Below, in pieces: positions 34,355 through 42,147 of a stretch of DNA of 42,147 nt. This stretch comes from Clostridia bacterium. GTDB taxonomy: Bacteria > Bacillota > Clostridia > Acetivibrionales > JAFADI01. How positions within the stretch are numbered: position 1 is the first letter of the stretch; each line of letters begins with the position of its first letter. The translations under genes were made by a program, and so were the position numbers. The notes under the pieces were generated by a model that was given only the letters and a program-made list of their open reading frames with translations, was not told the origin of the DNA and searched no databases. The stretch covers positions 1 through 42,147 of the forward strand of contig JAOAAU010000045.1 of NCBI GenBank assembly GCA_026418695.1, given 5' to 3'.

Positions 34355-34663
34355 ATGAATTCATTTAATGAAGAGTTAATGGATGAAAGGTATCCAGAAG
34401 GCTATTTTGACCATTATATCGCAATGTTCCAATCTGAAATGAATAGATCAGGGTTCAAAGAACACGCTGACCTGTACATAAAAATTGAAGGTTACAGTGA
34501 ATATAAGAAATTGGTTGATGAGATTCAATGTATCGGGAAGAATAACGATTGGGATTATTTTGTGTATTTGGCAAAGGAGCTTGGTAAGGATAACTTGGAT
34601 TATACTCATATTAAAGAATTAGGAGAAGTGGCAATTGAGGTCTGTAACGAATATAATGGCTAA
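34355..34663 (+). CDS. Unknown small protein (102 aa)
   Basis: This acidic, probably all-helical protein of 102 residues has no known motif. AAGGAG lies 8 bases before the ATG. It contains EGYSEYKKLVDEIQCIGKN and a DWDYFVYLAKEL helix. It is the second gene behind the promoter at 33953, 31 bases after the 98-aa gene, with a bidirectional terminator about 165 bases downstream. Like its neighbour it could be an orphan immunity-type protein; this is only a guess from size, charge and pairing. Confidence 0.65.
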   Translation: MNSFNEELMDERYPEGYFDHYIAMFQSEMNRSGFKEHADLYIKIEGYSEYKKLVDEIQCIGKNNDWDYFVYLAKELGKDNLDYTHIKELGEVAIEVCNEYNG

Positions 34664-34826
34664 TGGAGTTTGGATGTTTAAACCTAGTAGTATTTCTTAA
34701 CATTTATAAAAAAGCAGCCACAACAAACCCTTATTTGCTGATTATGGGGAGACAACTTATTGACTATAAATTGAGTGATTTTTATATAATGCTAGAGAAT
34801 TGTTAGCAAGATAATATACTAATTAT

Positions 34827-34865
34827 AAAAAGCACTCTGCATCAAGCCATGCAAAGTGCTTTTTT
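34827..34865. terminator. Bidirectional terminator between the 102-aa gene and tRNA-Ser
   Basis: AAAAGCACT/AGTGCTTTT with an inner TGCAT/ATGCA stem folds into a long hairpin with T-runs on both sides. On the minus strand it directly follows the CCA end of tRNA-Ser. Confidence 0.85.
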
Positions 34866-34955
34866 GGCGGAGAGTTAGGGATTCGAACCCTAGGTACCCG
34901 TTAGGGTACACATGATTTCCAGTCATGCCCCTTCGACCAGCTCGGACAACTCTCC
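34865..34955 (-). tRNA. tRNA-Ser (anticodon GGA)
   Basis: On the minus strand a 91-base class II tRNA starts GGAGAGT and ends with the paired ACTCTCC, discriminator G and encoded CCA. The anticodon loop is CTGGAAA with GGA, which reads UCC and UCU. A long variable arm GTACCC/GGGTAC and the T-arm GGGTTCGAATCCC are present, as expected for serine. It has its own consensus promoter and terminator and is transcribed alone. Confidence 0.97.
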
Positions 34956-34999
34956 ATTTGTAATTATTCATTTTATGCAGTCTTCACAACCGCTTATAC

Positions 35000-35028
35000 A
35001 TTGTACAACAGTTATTGCTTCTTGTCAA
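35000..35028 (-). promoter_or_regulatory. Promoter of tRNA-Ser
   Basis: Minus strand TTGACA (35028-35023), 17 bases, TACAAT (35005-35000), about 45 bases upstream of the mature tRNA 5' end. Confidence 0.85.
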
Positions 35029-35090
35029 CGATATATCTATTTCCAAATTCACCACTCTGTAGCAGAAAACTTTGTTAATATTTTAATTTA

Positions 35091-35119
35091 TTGAGCTCAT
35101 AGACAAAGGATGGTAGAAT
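35091..35119 (+). promoter_or_regulatory. Promoter of the Cys-rich 51-aa gene
   Basis: TTGAGC (35091-35096), a 17-base spacer and TAGAAT (35114-35119), with a leader of about 63 bases to the start codon. Confidence 0.6.
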
Positions 35120-35188
35120 AATATATATAGTATCACGCAATATCGGCAATGGCGTCGATAAATATTTTTACCCAATGGAGGGCTTAAA

Positions 35189-35344
35189 ATGGATTGCGAA
35201 GCTAATTTCTATCAGTGCAAAAATCTTCTTTACTGGGACAGCAGCGTTGTGCACGATTATATCTGTACCATCACCGGTGCAAAGTGCAATTGCGTCAGTT
35301 CCGGATCTTTCTGTACCTCTTTTGAAGAAGAGGTAGAAGAATAA
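35189..35344 (+). CDS. Small Cys-rich protein (51 aa)
   Basis: The gene reads MDCEANFYQCKNLLYW at its start and has six Cys: C3, C10, C26, C33, C35 and C42, with an acidic tail EEEVEE. GGAGGG lies 6 bases before the ATG, a promoter fits upstream, and a strong terminator lies about 200 bases downstream. There is no signal peptide, so the Cys probably bind metal in the cytoplasm, perhaps zinc or an iron-sulfur cluster (inference). I do not recognise a family. It is a second miniprotein with paired Cys in this window, but the spacing differs from the 56-residue one. Confidence 0.7.
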   Translation: MDCEANFYQCKNLLYWDSSVVHDYICTITGAKCNCVSSGSFCTSFEEEVEE

Positions 35345-35544
35345 ACCCAAAGGCCAGACCAAGTTGAATTAAAAAGCTTTGAACGTCATTCCTCTAGCGT
35401 TTCTTGATTGATTTAAGAGTGCTTATGAAGGCTTGTTAAGTATTGACTTTTTTAGTAGCTGAAAAATAGTTTGTACCTCCTATACCCATTGTAACTGCGT
35501 AGTCAGCTTTCCAGCATCATAAGCGCTCTGATTGTTTATATTCG

Positions 35545-35574
35545 AAAAAAGCAGGCTCGTGAGCCTGCTTTTTT
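35545..35574. terminator. Bidirectional terminator between the Cys-rich gene and GH3
   Basis: AAAAAAGCAGGCTC and GAGCCTGCTTTTTT are perfect 14-base arms with a nominal 2-base loop, giving T6 on both strands. It ends the minus-strand GH3 transcript and any plus-strand transcript from 35091. Confidence 0.93.
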
Positions 35575-35595
35575 GTATGTTTGCTGTAGCCTGTT

Positions 35596-38436
35596 CTATG
35601 GTTTACTAGTTTTAATAGTACCATAGGTTTGTCCGGTTAACCGTATATCCCTTGAAGAAGAACCCACAAGGATATATCTTCCACCGTTATCTGCCGGATC
35701 GGCAACAACCCATTTATCCTTGGTTCCATCGGCACGCACCTGTAGCTTCACATTCGGATTCCAATACGAAAGCGCCTTTTGATCGATCTGAACCGTTACC
35801 GATATCGATTCCCCGGGCTTTAATTCTTCTATCCTTGCAAATCCGGCAAGCTGCTTTTCTGCCATCTGAATTCCTTTAGGAACTTCAGCTTTACCCAGGT
35901 ATACCTGAGCAACTTCAGTACCTGTGGTTTGCCCTGTATTCTTAACTGTAAAAGTCACATCATATCCACATTCTACACCGGGTGTCTTCTTTATACTAAG
36001 GTCCGAATACGCAAAGGTAGTATAGGAAAGGCCATGACCAAAAGGAAACAGCGGGGTAACCCCATTCTTGTCGTACCAGCGATATCCGCTGAAAATTCCT
36101 TCGGATACATTATTGATCTTTTCAGGGGTATGGTTCTTTGATAGTTCTCCGAATTGCGTATCATTTTCATTCTTTGGGAAAGTCACCGGCAGCTTTCCTC
36201 CGGGATTTTTTACGCCTGTCAGCAGCTGTGCCGTTGCTTTGCCTCCCGCCTGACCCGGCAGCCACATATTTAAGACTGCATCTACATCATCAATCCAATC
36301 CATAGTAACAGGCAATCCAATATTCATCACCACGATGACCTTATGGCCCAATGGTTTTGCTGCAGCAATCACGTCCTTCAGCAATTGAGACTGATCTGCA
36401 GGGAGTCCAAGAGTCTTTCTTTCCATGATGTCAAAAAATCCAAAAGTTCCTATACTTGTATCATGCACAAAGAGAATTACTGTATCATTGTTTTTTGCTG
36501 CTTGTACTGCTCTCGCATAATCACTTGCTCTTTGACCGGGTACAAACCACGTCAGACGAAGCTGGAGGTCTTTTGCGGCAGAAGTACCTTTCCCTGTAAC
36601 TACAACTTTATAAATCCTATCTTTTGTTAAATAGGCGTCTTTTGTGTAAGAAGGGATATCCATTCCCTCTGCAGTGTGTACCACACTGTTTTTGCCCCAA
36701 CCGGAGGTATTACTTGCATCGAATTTAGCTACCTGCCTGTCACCATCTTTAATGACAACACTTCCAGTACCGCCAATCCCTAATAGTTTGAACCCGTAAG
36801 TTCCGGATTCCGGGGCTTTAAGAAAAGTTGTCATGGTGACAGACTCGCCATTTTTGCCTGCGTTACCATCAGTATTTTTATACGTTCTGTTCACCTTGCC
36901 ATTCATCGTACCTATAGTAATTTCAACACTATCTAAAGTTTTCTTACTGCTTTCATCATTGTTCTTTAAAAATTCAACACCTTGTTTGCTGGTGCTTTCA
37001 TCGACAAACAAATACTCCTCCGGTATCGGAGTCCCAACTATATCAAGACCTATCTCAGAAGTTATTGATGCATTTTTCCCCAGTATATCCAGCATATTTT
37101 CATATGGGCTTGTCATGCTTTGCAGCCATCCGAAAGAAGCCTCCCGATAATGACCGGTAACTGAATATTGACTCCCAAGACCAATCATGGCGATTCTTTC
37201 ATTTTGTTTTACCGGTAATGCGTTTTTGTCATTCTTAAGAAGAACAGCACCTTTTACAGCGGATTCCAGCGCTATTTCATCATTTCTTTCCAGAAGCTTT
37301 ATCCGGTCCTGTCCTTCTAACACATTCAATTCAATAGATGCTGGAGGAACCGGGTCAGCAGCAGCAGTGCCATCCTCATTCACCTTGACCAATCCAAGGT
37401 AGCCAATCTGCCCCATAGCCGTTAAGGTATGGCGTACTGCGTTCTCTACGTCCTGCCACGTCATTGTTCCTGCTTTTATAGCTTTTTCAATATTCTTCTT
37501 TGTGTTATGGGTAAGGGTCTCTGTTTCCAAATCAGAACCCAAATGTGTGGTAAGCTTCTTATTCCCTCCCCAGTCGGTCATCGTCAATCCTTTGTACCCC
37601 CACATCTTTCTCAGCACCTCTATCTGGAGATAAGTATTTGCCGAGGCTTGCGTACCATTGATCAGGTTGTACGAAGACATTACCGCGGAGGCCTTTCCCG
37701 CCTTGATAATTCTTTCATAGGGAGCCAGATAAAGTTGATGGAGGGTTTGCTCATCCACTGTCACATTGTCTGAATTCGAAGTAAACATATTGCAGTAAAC
37801 TGCCAGATGCTTTAAGGTAGCCATGACATTCTCATTCTGAATACCGGCTGCCAGCTCTTCGCCCAAAACGCTTGTCAAATAAGGGTCCTCGCCTAAAGAA
37901 TCTCTTGAACGCATAAAAAGAGGAGATCTCACATGATCAATCTGGGACCCCAACTGGACATTTCCTGCAGTTGCTTTATTGTCGCTGCCGCTTACTTGAC
38001 CATATTTATATGCAAGTTCCTTACTAAAGGAAGAGGCTAATGATATTTCACTCGCTGGGCATGTGGTCTCGTAATTTCCCTCACTGATGACCCCTTGAGG
38101 GCCATCCCACATACGAAGAACAGGAACGCCAAGACGAGGAACTCCACCTACATACGCTGTTCCATACCCTTTTTTATTCCCTGTCGTACTCCCGCCCAAC
38201 ATTGCATACATCTCGTCCCTGGTCATTGTCTTAAGGAGGGCTTTGACTTTCTGTTCAATCTCACTATCACTAATCTTTTCAAAATTCTCTGCTGGATAAA
38301 TATTCGGGAAGTCCATGGATTGTCTAATGTCTGCCGCTCTAACTGCCGTTACGTTGCTACATAAGGGTATAAGAGCCATAACTCCTGTGATCAAGATGGA
38401 TACAGCTCTAGTAAACAGTTTTTTAAGCTTCATCAT
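35596..38436 (-). CDS. Secreted glycoside hydrolase family 3 beta-glucosidase with PA14 domain
   Basis: This is a 946-residue exported enzyme. A signal peptide (about 1-35: KLKKLFTRAV, a hydrophobic core, then TAVRAAD) precedes the GH3 N-domain. The nucleophile is D288 in LTMTDWGG, with KHLAVY and VDEQTLHQLYLAPYE upstream. The GH3 C-domain (about 385-805) is split by a PA14-like insertion (about 485-635, with APESGTYGFKLLG and a FDASNTSGWGK loop). SEGIFSGYRWYD (E779) lies where the acid/base Glu is expected. A fibronectin III-like domain (about 810-925) follows. It probably trims cello- or other beta-gluco-oligosaccharides outside the cell for the GPH/GH1 system. GGGGG precedes the ATGs at 38436 and 38433. 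Confidence 0.93.
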   Translation of the reverse strand: MMKLKKLFTRAVSILITGVMALIPLCSNVTAVRAADIRQSMDFPNIYPAENFEKISDSEIEQKVKALLKTMTRDEMYAMLGGSTTGNKKGYGTAYVGGVPRLGVPVLRMWDGPQGVISEGNYETTCPASEISLASSFSKELAYKYGQVSGSDNKATAGNVQLGSQIDHVRSPLFMRSRDSLGEDPYLTSVLGEELAAGIQNENVMATLKHLAVYCNMFTSNSDNVTVDEQTLHQLYLAPYERIIKAGKASAVMSSYNLINGTQASANTYLQIEVLRKMWGYKGLTMTDWGGNKKLTTHLGSDLETETLTHNTKKNIEKAIKAGTMTWQDVENAVRHTLTAMGQIGYLGLVKVNEDGTAAADPVPPASIELNVLEGQDRIKLLERNDEIALESAVKGAVLLKNDKNALPVKQNERIAMIGLGSQYSVTGHYREASFGWLQSMTSPYENMLDILGKNASITSEIGLDIVGTPIPEEYLFVDESTSKQGVEFLKNNDESSKKTLDSVEITIGTMNGKVNRTYKNTDGNAGKNGESVTMTTFLKAPESGTYGFKLLGIGGTGSVVIKDGDRQVAKFDASNTSGWGKNSVVHTAEGMDIPSYTKDAYLTKDRIYKVVVTGKGTSAAKDLQLRLTWFVPGQRASDYARAVQAAKNNDTVILFVHDTSIGTFGFFDIMERKTLGLPADQSQLLKDVIAAAKPLGHKVIVVMNIGLPVTMDWIDDVDAVLNMWLPGQAGGKATAQLLTGVKNPGGKLPVTFPKNENDTQFGELSKNHTPEKINNVSEGIFSGYRWYDKNGVTPLFPFGHGLSYTTFAYSDLSIKKTPGVECGYDVTFTVKNTGQTTGTEVAQVYLGKAEVPKGIQMAEKQLAGFARIEELKPGESISVTVQIDQKALSYWNPNVKLQVRADGTKDKWVVADPADNGGRYILVGSSSRDIRLTGQTYGTIKTSKP

Positions 38437-38530
38437 TTTTCCCCCATTAATCCAGAAAGAACTTATTCACTATTAAATCTTCTATATTGTTTTTAGCCTT
38501 GATTAGCCCTTCAAGTTAACTCACACAATT

Positions 38531-40186
38531 CTACTCATCTATGATATTCAGCGGTGCATTGATCCTTTTAGCGATTTCCTGTGCCTTCTCAACAAATTCG
38601 TCCTTTTCCTCCGGCTGTGCCGATTTTGTACTATTTCTGGCATCATCCGCATCCAGGCATTTAATTCTTACTTCACGCCCCAGCACCTTCCCCAGTACAG
38701 ACTCCAGGACTTCAGCATTTTCTGCTTTGGACACCAGCATTTTATTAAAACTTCCGCCGTTCTCAAAAACAATCCCGACGATCTTTTGGTCAATTTCAAT
38801 GGCCTTGCTTCCAATGAGGTTTGTGAAAAGCACCATCCTTCCGCTTTTTCGAAGTTCTTCCAACACCTTGTCCCACATCGGAAGGGTTTTCCCCGCACCT
38901 GTAAAAGCAACAGGAGCATCTTTTTCTTTTGAAGCTGAGCTGTCTGAGGCACTCGCCGTCTTTTTCTCTGCCGAAGCCCCAGGTTTATTGGCGGGTGCGG
39001 CCGCTTCCCTGTTTCCCGTCGAAACCGTAATGGTGCCGCTGCTGATTTTCTCTTCAAGTAATGCCAGCCGGCCAAGAATATTGTCCGAATCCAGGGAACT
39101 ATTGCTCTTACATATTTTCAAGAGAGACACTTCAAGCAATATCCTTGGGTGTGTAGTCCATTTCAAGGAGGATTCCAACAAGGATAGTTCCTTGATCACA
39201 TGCATGATTTCATCCTGGGAAAGACTTGAAACCTGTCGCTTCATCGTATCAATTACTTCCGCTGAAGCTTCTATGATCTCACCCGGTTTATCAGTAATTT
39301 TGCAGATTAGAAGATTTCTATAGTAATACACAAGATCGGAAACAAACTGGGTTGCATCTTTTCCGTTCATCACCAGTTCCTCGATCAATTGCAATATCTT
39401 ATGGATCTCCTTACTATTCAATGCATCTACCACCTGAGCGATAAATACATCATTTACGATGCCCACGACGCTCAGAACGTCATTATAGCTGACCTCTGCA
39501 GTGCCAAGGCCCATACACTGGTCAAGAATACTGATGGCATCCCTTAAGGCTCCGTCTGAGAGCTTTGCAATCAGTCGAAGTGCCTCCTTTTGAATGGATA
39601 CGCCACCGGCCTGAGCAATATTATCCAGTCTGGCCATGATGCTTTCAACGGAGATTCTCCGGAAATCATACCGCTGACAGCGGGACAAAATGGTTGCGGG
39701 CAGCTTATGAGGTTCCGTAGTTGCCAATATAAAAACCACATGACTCGGAGGCTCCTCCAGAGTCTTCAAAAGCGCATTAAACGCACCGGTTGAAAGCATG
39801 TGAACCTCATCGATGATATATACCTTGTGTTTCGCTTGGGAGGGTGCATAAATAACTTCATCCCTGATTTCTCTTACATTGTCCACACTATTGTTCGATG
39901 CGGCGTCAATTTCCACAACATCCAGAATGTTCTGCGAAAGAATCCCCTTACAGACATCACATTCATTGCATGGGTCGCCGTCCTTTGGCTGAAGACAGTT
40001 GATGGCACGGGAGAAAATCTTCGCCATGGTAGTCTTCCCGGTACCCCTTGTTCCGCAGAAAAGGTAGGCATGGGCAATACGGCCTGTGACAACACTGTTC
40101 TTCAGCGTCTTTACAACATGCTCCTGCTCCACAACATCTTCAAAAACCAGGGGTCTCCACTTTCTATATAACGCTATATATGACAT
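38531..40186 (-). CDS. dnaX: DNA polymerase III subunit gamma/tau
   Basis: DnaX is the clamp-loader ATPase. The 551-residue protein starts MSYIALYRKWRPLVFEDVV and has Walker A GTRGTGKT (45-52), a zinc module C64/C73/C76/C79, YIIDEVHMLS and the SRC sensor motif. An Ala/Lys/Ser-rich linker (about 385-430) is followed by the tau C-terminal part. No A AAA AAG-type slippery heptamer is in phase, so a separate gamma form by frameshifting is not supported. AGGAGG lies before the ATG at 40186, and a TATAAT box without a good -35 sits at 40273-40268 on the minus strand. The ybaB and recR genes that usually follow dnaX are replaced by the GH3 gene. Confidence 0.97.
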   Translation of the reverse strand: MSYIALYRKWRPLVFEDVVEQEHVVKTLKNSVVTGRIAHAYLFCGTRGTGKTTMAKIFSRAINCLQPKDGDPCNECDVCKGILSQNILDVVEIDAASNNSVDNVREIRDEVIYAPSQAKHKVYIIDEVHMLSTGAFNALLKTLEEPPSHVVFILATTEPHKLPATILSRCQRYDFRRISVESIMARLDNIAQAGGVSIQKEALRLIAKLSDGALRDAISILDQCMGLGTAEVSYNDVLSVVGIVNDVFIAQVVDALNSKEIHKILQLIEELVMNGKDATQFVSDLVYYYRNLLICKITDKPGEIIEASAEVIDTMKRQVSSLSQDEIMHVIKELSLLESSLKWTTHPRILLEVSLLKICKSNSSLDSDNILGRLALLEEKISSGTITVSTGNREAAAPANKPGASAEKKTASASDSSASKEKDAPVAFTGAGKTLPMWDKVLEELRKSGRMVLFTNLIGSKAIEIDQKIVGIVFENGGSFNKMLVSKAENAEVLESVLGKVLGREVRIKCLDADDARNSTKSAQPEEKDEFVEKAQEIAKRINAPLNIIDE

Positions 40187-40288
40187 ACTTCCTCCTGTAT
40201 TCTAAATCAGCAGTACGTCTTTCAACAGACTTAAGCCAATATCAATTTATCTGACGGTAATATCTCCATTATAACAAAATCCGAAGTT

Positions 40289-40321
40289 AAAAAATAGAGT
40301 GTGGAAATGCTCCACACTCTA
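40289..40321 (-). terminator. Terminator of the HD-GYP gene
   Basis: On the minus strand AGAGTGTGG/CCACACTCT (9-bp stem, 7-base loop, one further T-A pair) is followed by a T6 run, 18 bases after the stop codon. Confidence 0.92.
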
Positions 40322-40339
40322 CCAATTCGCTTTAGAATA

Positions 40340-42147
40340 TTAACTTGCTTGTTCCAATAATTCGCTGATTTCTGCAAACGCGTCCACAACAACGGCATTG
40401 AACTGGGTTCCTCGGTTCGCCAGGATTTCCTTAATGGCATCTTCCTTCCCTAGGGAATACCTGTAGGATCGGTTCGAAGTCATCGCGTCATAGGCATCGG
40501 CAACCGATATAATTTGTGCCTCGATGGTGATATCTTCTCCCGAAAGGCCAAACGGATACCCTTTCCCATCGTATCTTTCATGATGGAAGGCAATTGCCTT
40601 CAAGGTCCTATCGGAGAATCCGACCGGATACAGGATTTTATTGCTGATGGCCGGATGCTGCTTTACAACCTCATATTCTTCCTCAGTCAGCTTGCTCGGT
40701 TTCAGCAGAATACTGTCGCTGATACCGATTTTTCCTATATCATGCAGAATTCCTGCGATTTTGATATCTTCGATTTGCTCCTTTGAAAGCCCCAGTTTAG
40801 TTGCAATTTGGACCGCATATTTTGAAACTCTCTGGGAATGACCTTCAGTGTAGCTGTCTTTTGCTTCTACCGCTGCAATCAAGCAGTCAATCGTTCTGAT
40901 GAAGTATTTCCTTGAAGTCTCATACATCAAGGCATTGTCGATGGCTACCGACGCATAGTTTGCAATGGCTGATATTAATTCAGCCTCTCTTGGTTTTATT
41001 GTTGAAGTAGAGCAAGCAGAAAGCACACCAAATTTTTTATTTTTAACACTTAACGGAACCAATAACACTTCCTTGATTCTTTCACTTTCATCCTTTTGCT
41101 TGTTCAGCCTTCCAACAATCCAATCTCCCGGGATTTCTGTTATCCTAATGGTCTCATTATTATTGAGCACCTGCTTCATGATACTGTCTTTGGTTTCTAT
41201 GGTTTCAAAGTCAATGGCCTCTTCAGCCCCTTCGAAAAAACTGCCGGAAATTGCTTTTGCCTCAAAGTAAGTACCCGTTCTGTCAATCATTCTCAGTATA
41301 CTTGCAGGAAAATTAATCTCGGTGGTCACCTTTCCTACGATTAGCTGCAGGAGGTCTTCCATGTCCAGTGTTGAAGTCAGGGACTTGCTTACAGCATTCA
41401 TTAACGACAGATCGCGATTATTCTGAACAATTTCTTCCTCCATCATTCTCTTTTGGGTGATGTCTCTCACGATCGCCTGGTAACCCATTTGAACCCCGTT
41501 AACGATATAACGCGTCAATTTTGATTCTGTAATAATGGTGTCTCCATCTTTTCTTACAAGAGGAAGTTCCAATGTGGCAGCGCCTTTTTCCTCTATCTTT
41601 TCTAAAACTTCTTCAAAAGAAAATCTCCTTGCCTTTCTTGAATTAATGAGGCTAAAAATGTTTTTTCCAACAAGTTCAGACCTTTCAAACCCGAGAATGT
41701 CAATACACATCTCGTTAACAAAAGAAATCGTTCCTGTTTCTTCGATAACACATACGATTTCGGGCAAGTTGCTTACAAGGGAGTGGTATTTTTGTTCTGC
41801 TTCATTGAGCTGCTCAATCATGGCCTGCAATTGTCCGTAAGAGGCTTCCAGTTGGTTATTGGCCTCCTGAAGCTCCCAGTTCCTGTCGTAGATTTCCGTT
41901 GTTTGTTCTGCAAGCTTTTTATATGTATTTTCAAGATTTACCGCCATGTCATTAAACGCGCAAGCAATCTCTGTAACTTCACAGCTGCCCTGAACATCCA
42001 GTCTGAAAGCTCCGCTCCCGCTTTTCATCTCAATGGCTGCGTTTTTCATCTTCTGGAGGGGTTTCAAAACGTATTTGTTGATGGTAAAGTAAGCAGCCAA
42101 CAAACCTAGGGCTAATAGCAGCAGAAAAAAGCTCTCTACTTTTATAG
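40340..42147 (-). CDS. HAMP-PAS-GAF-HD-GYP c-di-GMP phosphodiesterase, 5' end outside the window
   Basis: The frame is open to the right edge, where it codes for a hydrophobic helix (FFLLLLALGLLAAYF), so the start lies beyond the window and 601 residues are seen. In order: transmembrane helix, HAMP, a coiled coil, PAS (YHSLVSNLPEIVCVIEETG to VRDITQKR), GAF (SLTSTLDMEDLLQLIV to IANYASVAIDNAL) and HD-GYP. The HD-GYP core is intact, with EGHSQRVSKYA, GILHDIGKIGI, HHERYDGKGYP and DAYDAMTSNRSYR. It should hydrolyse c-di-GMP in response to an external and an internal signal. It is upstream of dnaX on the same strand but separated by a terminator. It opposes the GGDEF protein at 25147 biochemically. 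Confidence 0.95.
   Translation of the reverse strand, partial: IKVESFFLLLLALGLLAAYFTINKYVLKPLQKMKNAAIEMKSGSGAFRLDVQGSCEVTEIACAFNDMAVNLENTYKKLAEQTTEIYDRNWELQEANNQLEASYGQLQAMIEQLNEAEQKYHSLVSNLPEIVCVIEETGTISFVNEMCIDILGFERSELVGKNIFSLINSRKARRFSFEEVLEKIEEKGAATLELPLVRKDGDTIITESKLTRYIVNGVQMGYQAIVRDITQKRMMEEEIVQNNRDLSLMNAVSKSLTSTLDMEDLLQLIVGKVTTEINFPASILRMIDRTGTYFEAKAISGSFFEGAEEAIDFETIETKDSIMKQVLNNNETIRITEIPGDWIVGRLNKQKDESERIKEVLLVPLSVKNKKFGVLSACSTSTIKPREAELISAIANYASVAIDNALMYETSRKYFIRTIDCLIAAVEAKDSYTEGHSQRVSKYAVQIATKLGLSKEQIEDIKIAGILHDIGKIGISDSILLKPSKLTEEEYEVVKQHPAISNKILYPVGFSDRTLKAIAFHHERYDGKGYPFGLSGEDITIEAQIISVADAYDAMTSNRSYRYSLGKEDAIKEILANRGTQFNAVVVDAFAEISELLEQAS

Noticed and set aside
34827..34865. 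tRNA-adjacent hairpin as an integration site
   Set aside because: It is a normal bidirectional terminator. No integrase, direct repeat or prophage gene is nearby.
38900..38980. Programmed frameshift site in dnaX
   Set aside because: A-rich codons occur in the linker, but no X XXY YYZ heptamer is in the right phase.

Overview
The window looks like chromosomal DNA of an anaerobic, probably motile, low-to-mid GC Gram-positive of the class Clostridia. The evidence is a complete F-type ATP synthase operon next to a ywl/upp/rpiB/mnaA/tagO-type block (a gene order known from Firmicutes), strong GGAGG-type ribosome binding sites, many TTG and GTG starts, canonical TTGACA-N17-TATAAT promoters, and a wide set of plant-glucan enzymes. 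A genus cannot be fixed from the sequence alone. I found no CRISPR array, insertion sequence, integrase or prophage gene.

Layout. 1-3652: the end of a TolB-like propeller protein, a YdcF-like envelope protein, and on the minus strand an orphan sensor histidine kinase. 3805-10897 (minus strand): atpI-B-E-F-H-A-G-D-C with its own promoter and terminator. 11169-12851 (plus): motAB behind a near-consensus flagellar sigma-D promoter, divergent from atp. 12900-18579 (minus): an operon-like run sua5/ywlC, ywlE, rpiB, upp, dCMP deaminase, tagO-like, wecB/mnaA, covering tRNA t6A synthesis, phosphatase, pentose and pyrimidine salvage, and cell-wall glycopolymer precursors. 18709-19449: a ZIP metal transporter with zinc-box-like half sites upstream. 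19591-23494 (minus): clpS, clpA, a NUDIX gene and aat, a compact bacterial N-degron pathway.

23819-42147 is more accessory. It holds a small Cys-rich protein; an unknown membrane-anchored protein followed by a diguanylate cyclase whose receiver domain has lost its phosphoacceptor Asp; a GPH symporter overlapping a GH1 beta-glucosidase; a second NUDIX gene; a 30-residue Lys-rich peptide gene; a stand-alone KAS III-like enzyme with an atypical active site and an operator-rich promoter; a small STAS-like protein; an iron-sulfur aldo/keto reductase with a classic 19-bp-spacer MerR promoter and its MerR regulator; two unknown small proteins under one promoter; tRNA-Ser(GGA); another Cys-rich miniprotein; a secreted GH3 beta-glucosidase with a PA14 insertion; dnaX; and the C-terminal part of a HAMP-PAS-GAF-HD-GYP c-di-GMP phosphodiesterase running off the right edge.

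Themes: energy (ATP synthase, predicted proton type), motility with c-di-GMP turnover (motAB, GGDEF, HD-GYP), regulated proteolysis (ClpS/ClpA/Aat, possibly the arginine phosphatase YwlE), glucan use (GPH+GH1, secreted GH3), and aldehyde or redox stress (MerR/AKR). The candidates most worth following are the KAS III-like/STAS-like pair with a shared promoter motif, the unknown membrane protein plus pseudo-receiver cyclase, and the three miniproteins of 30 to 56 residues.
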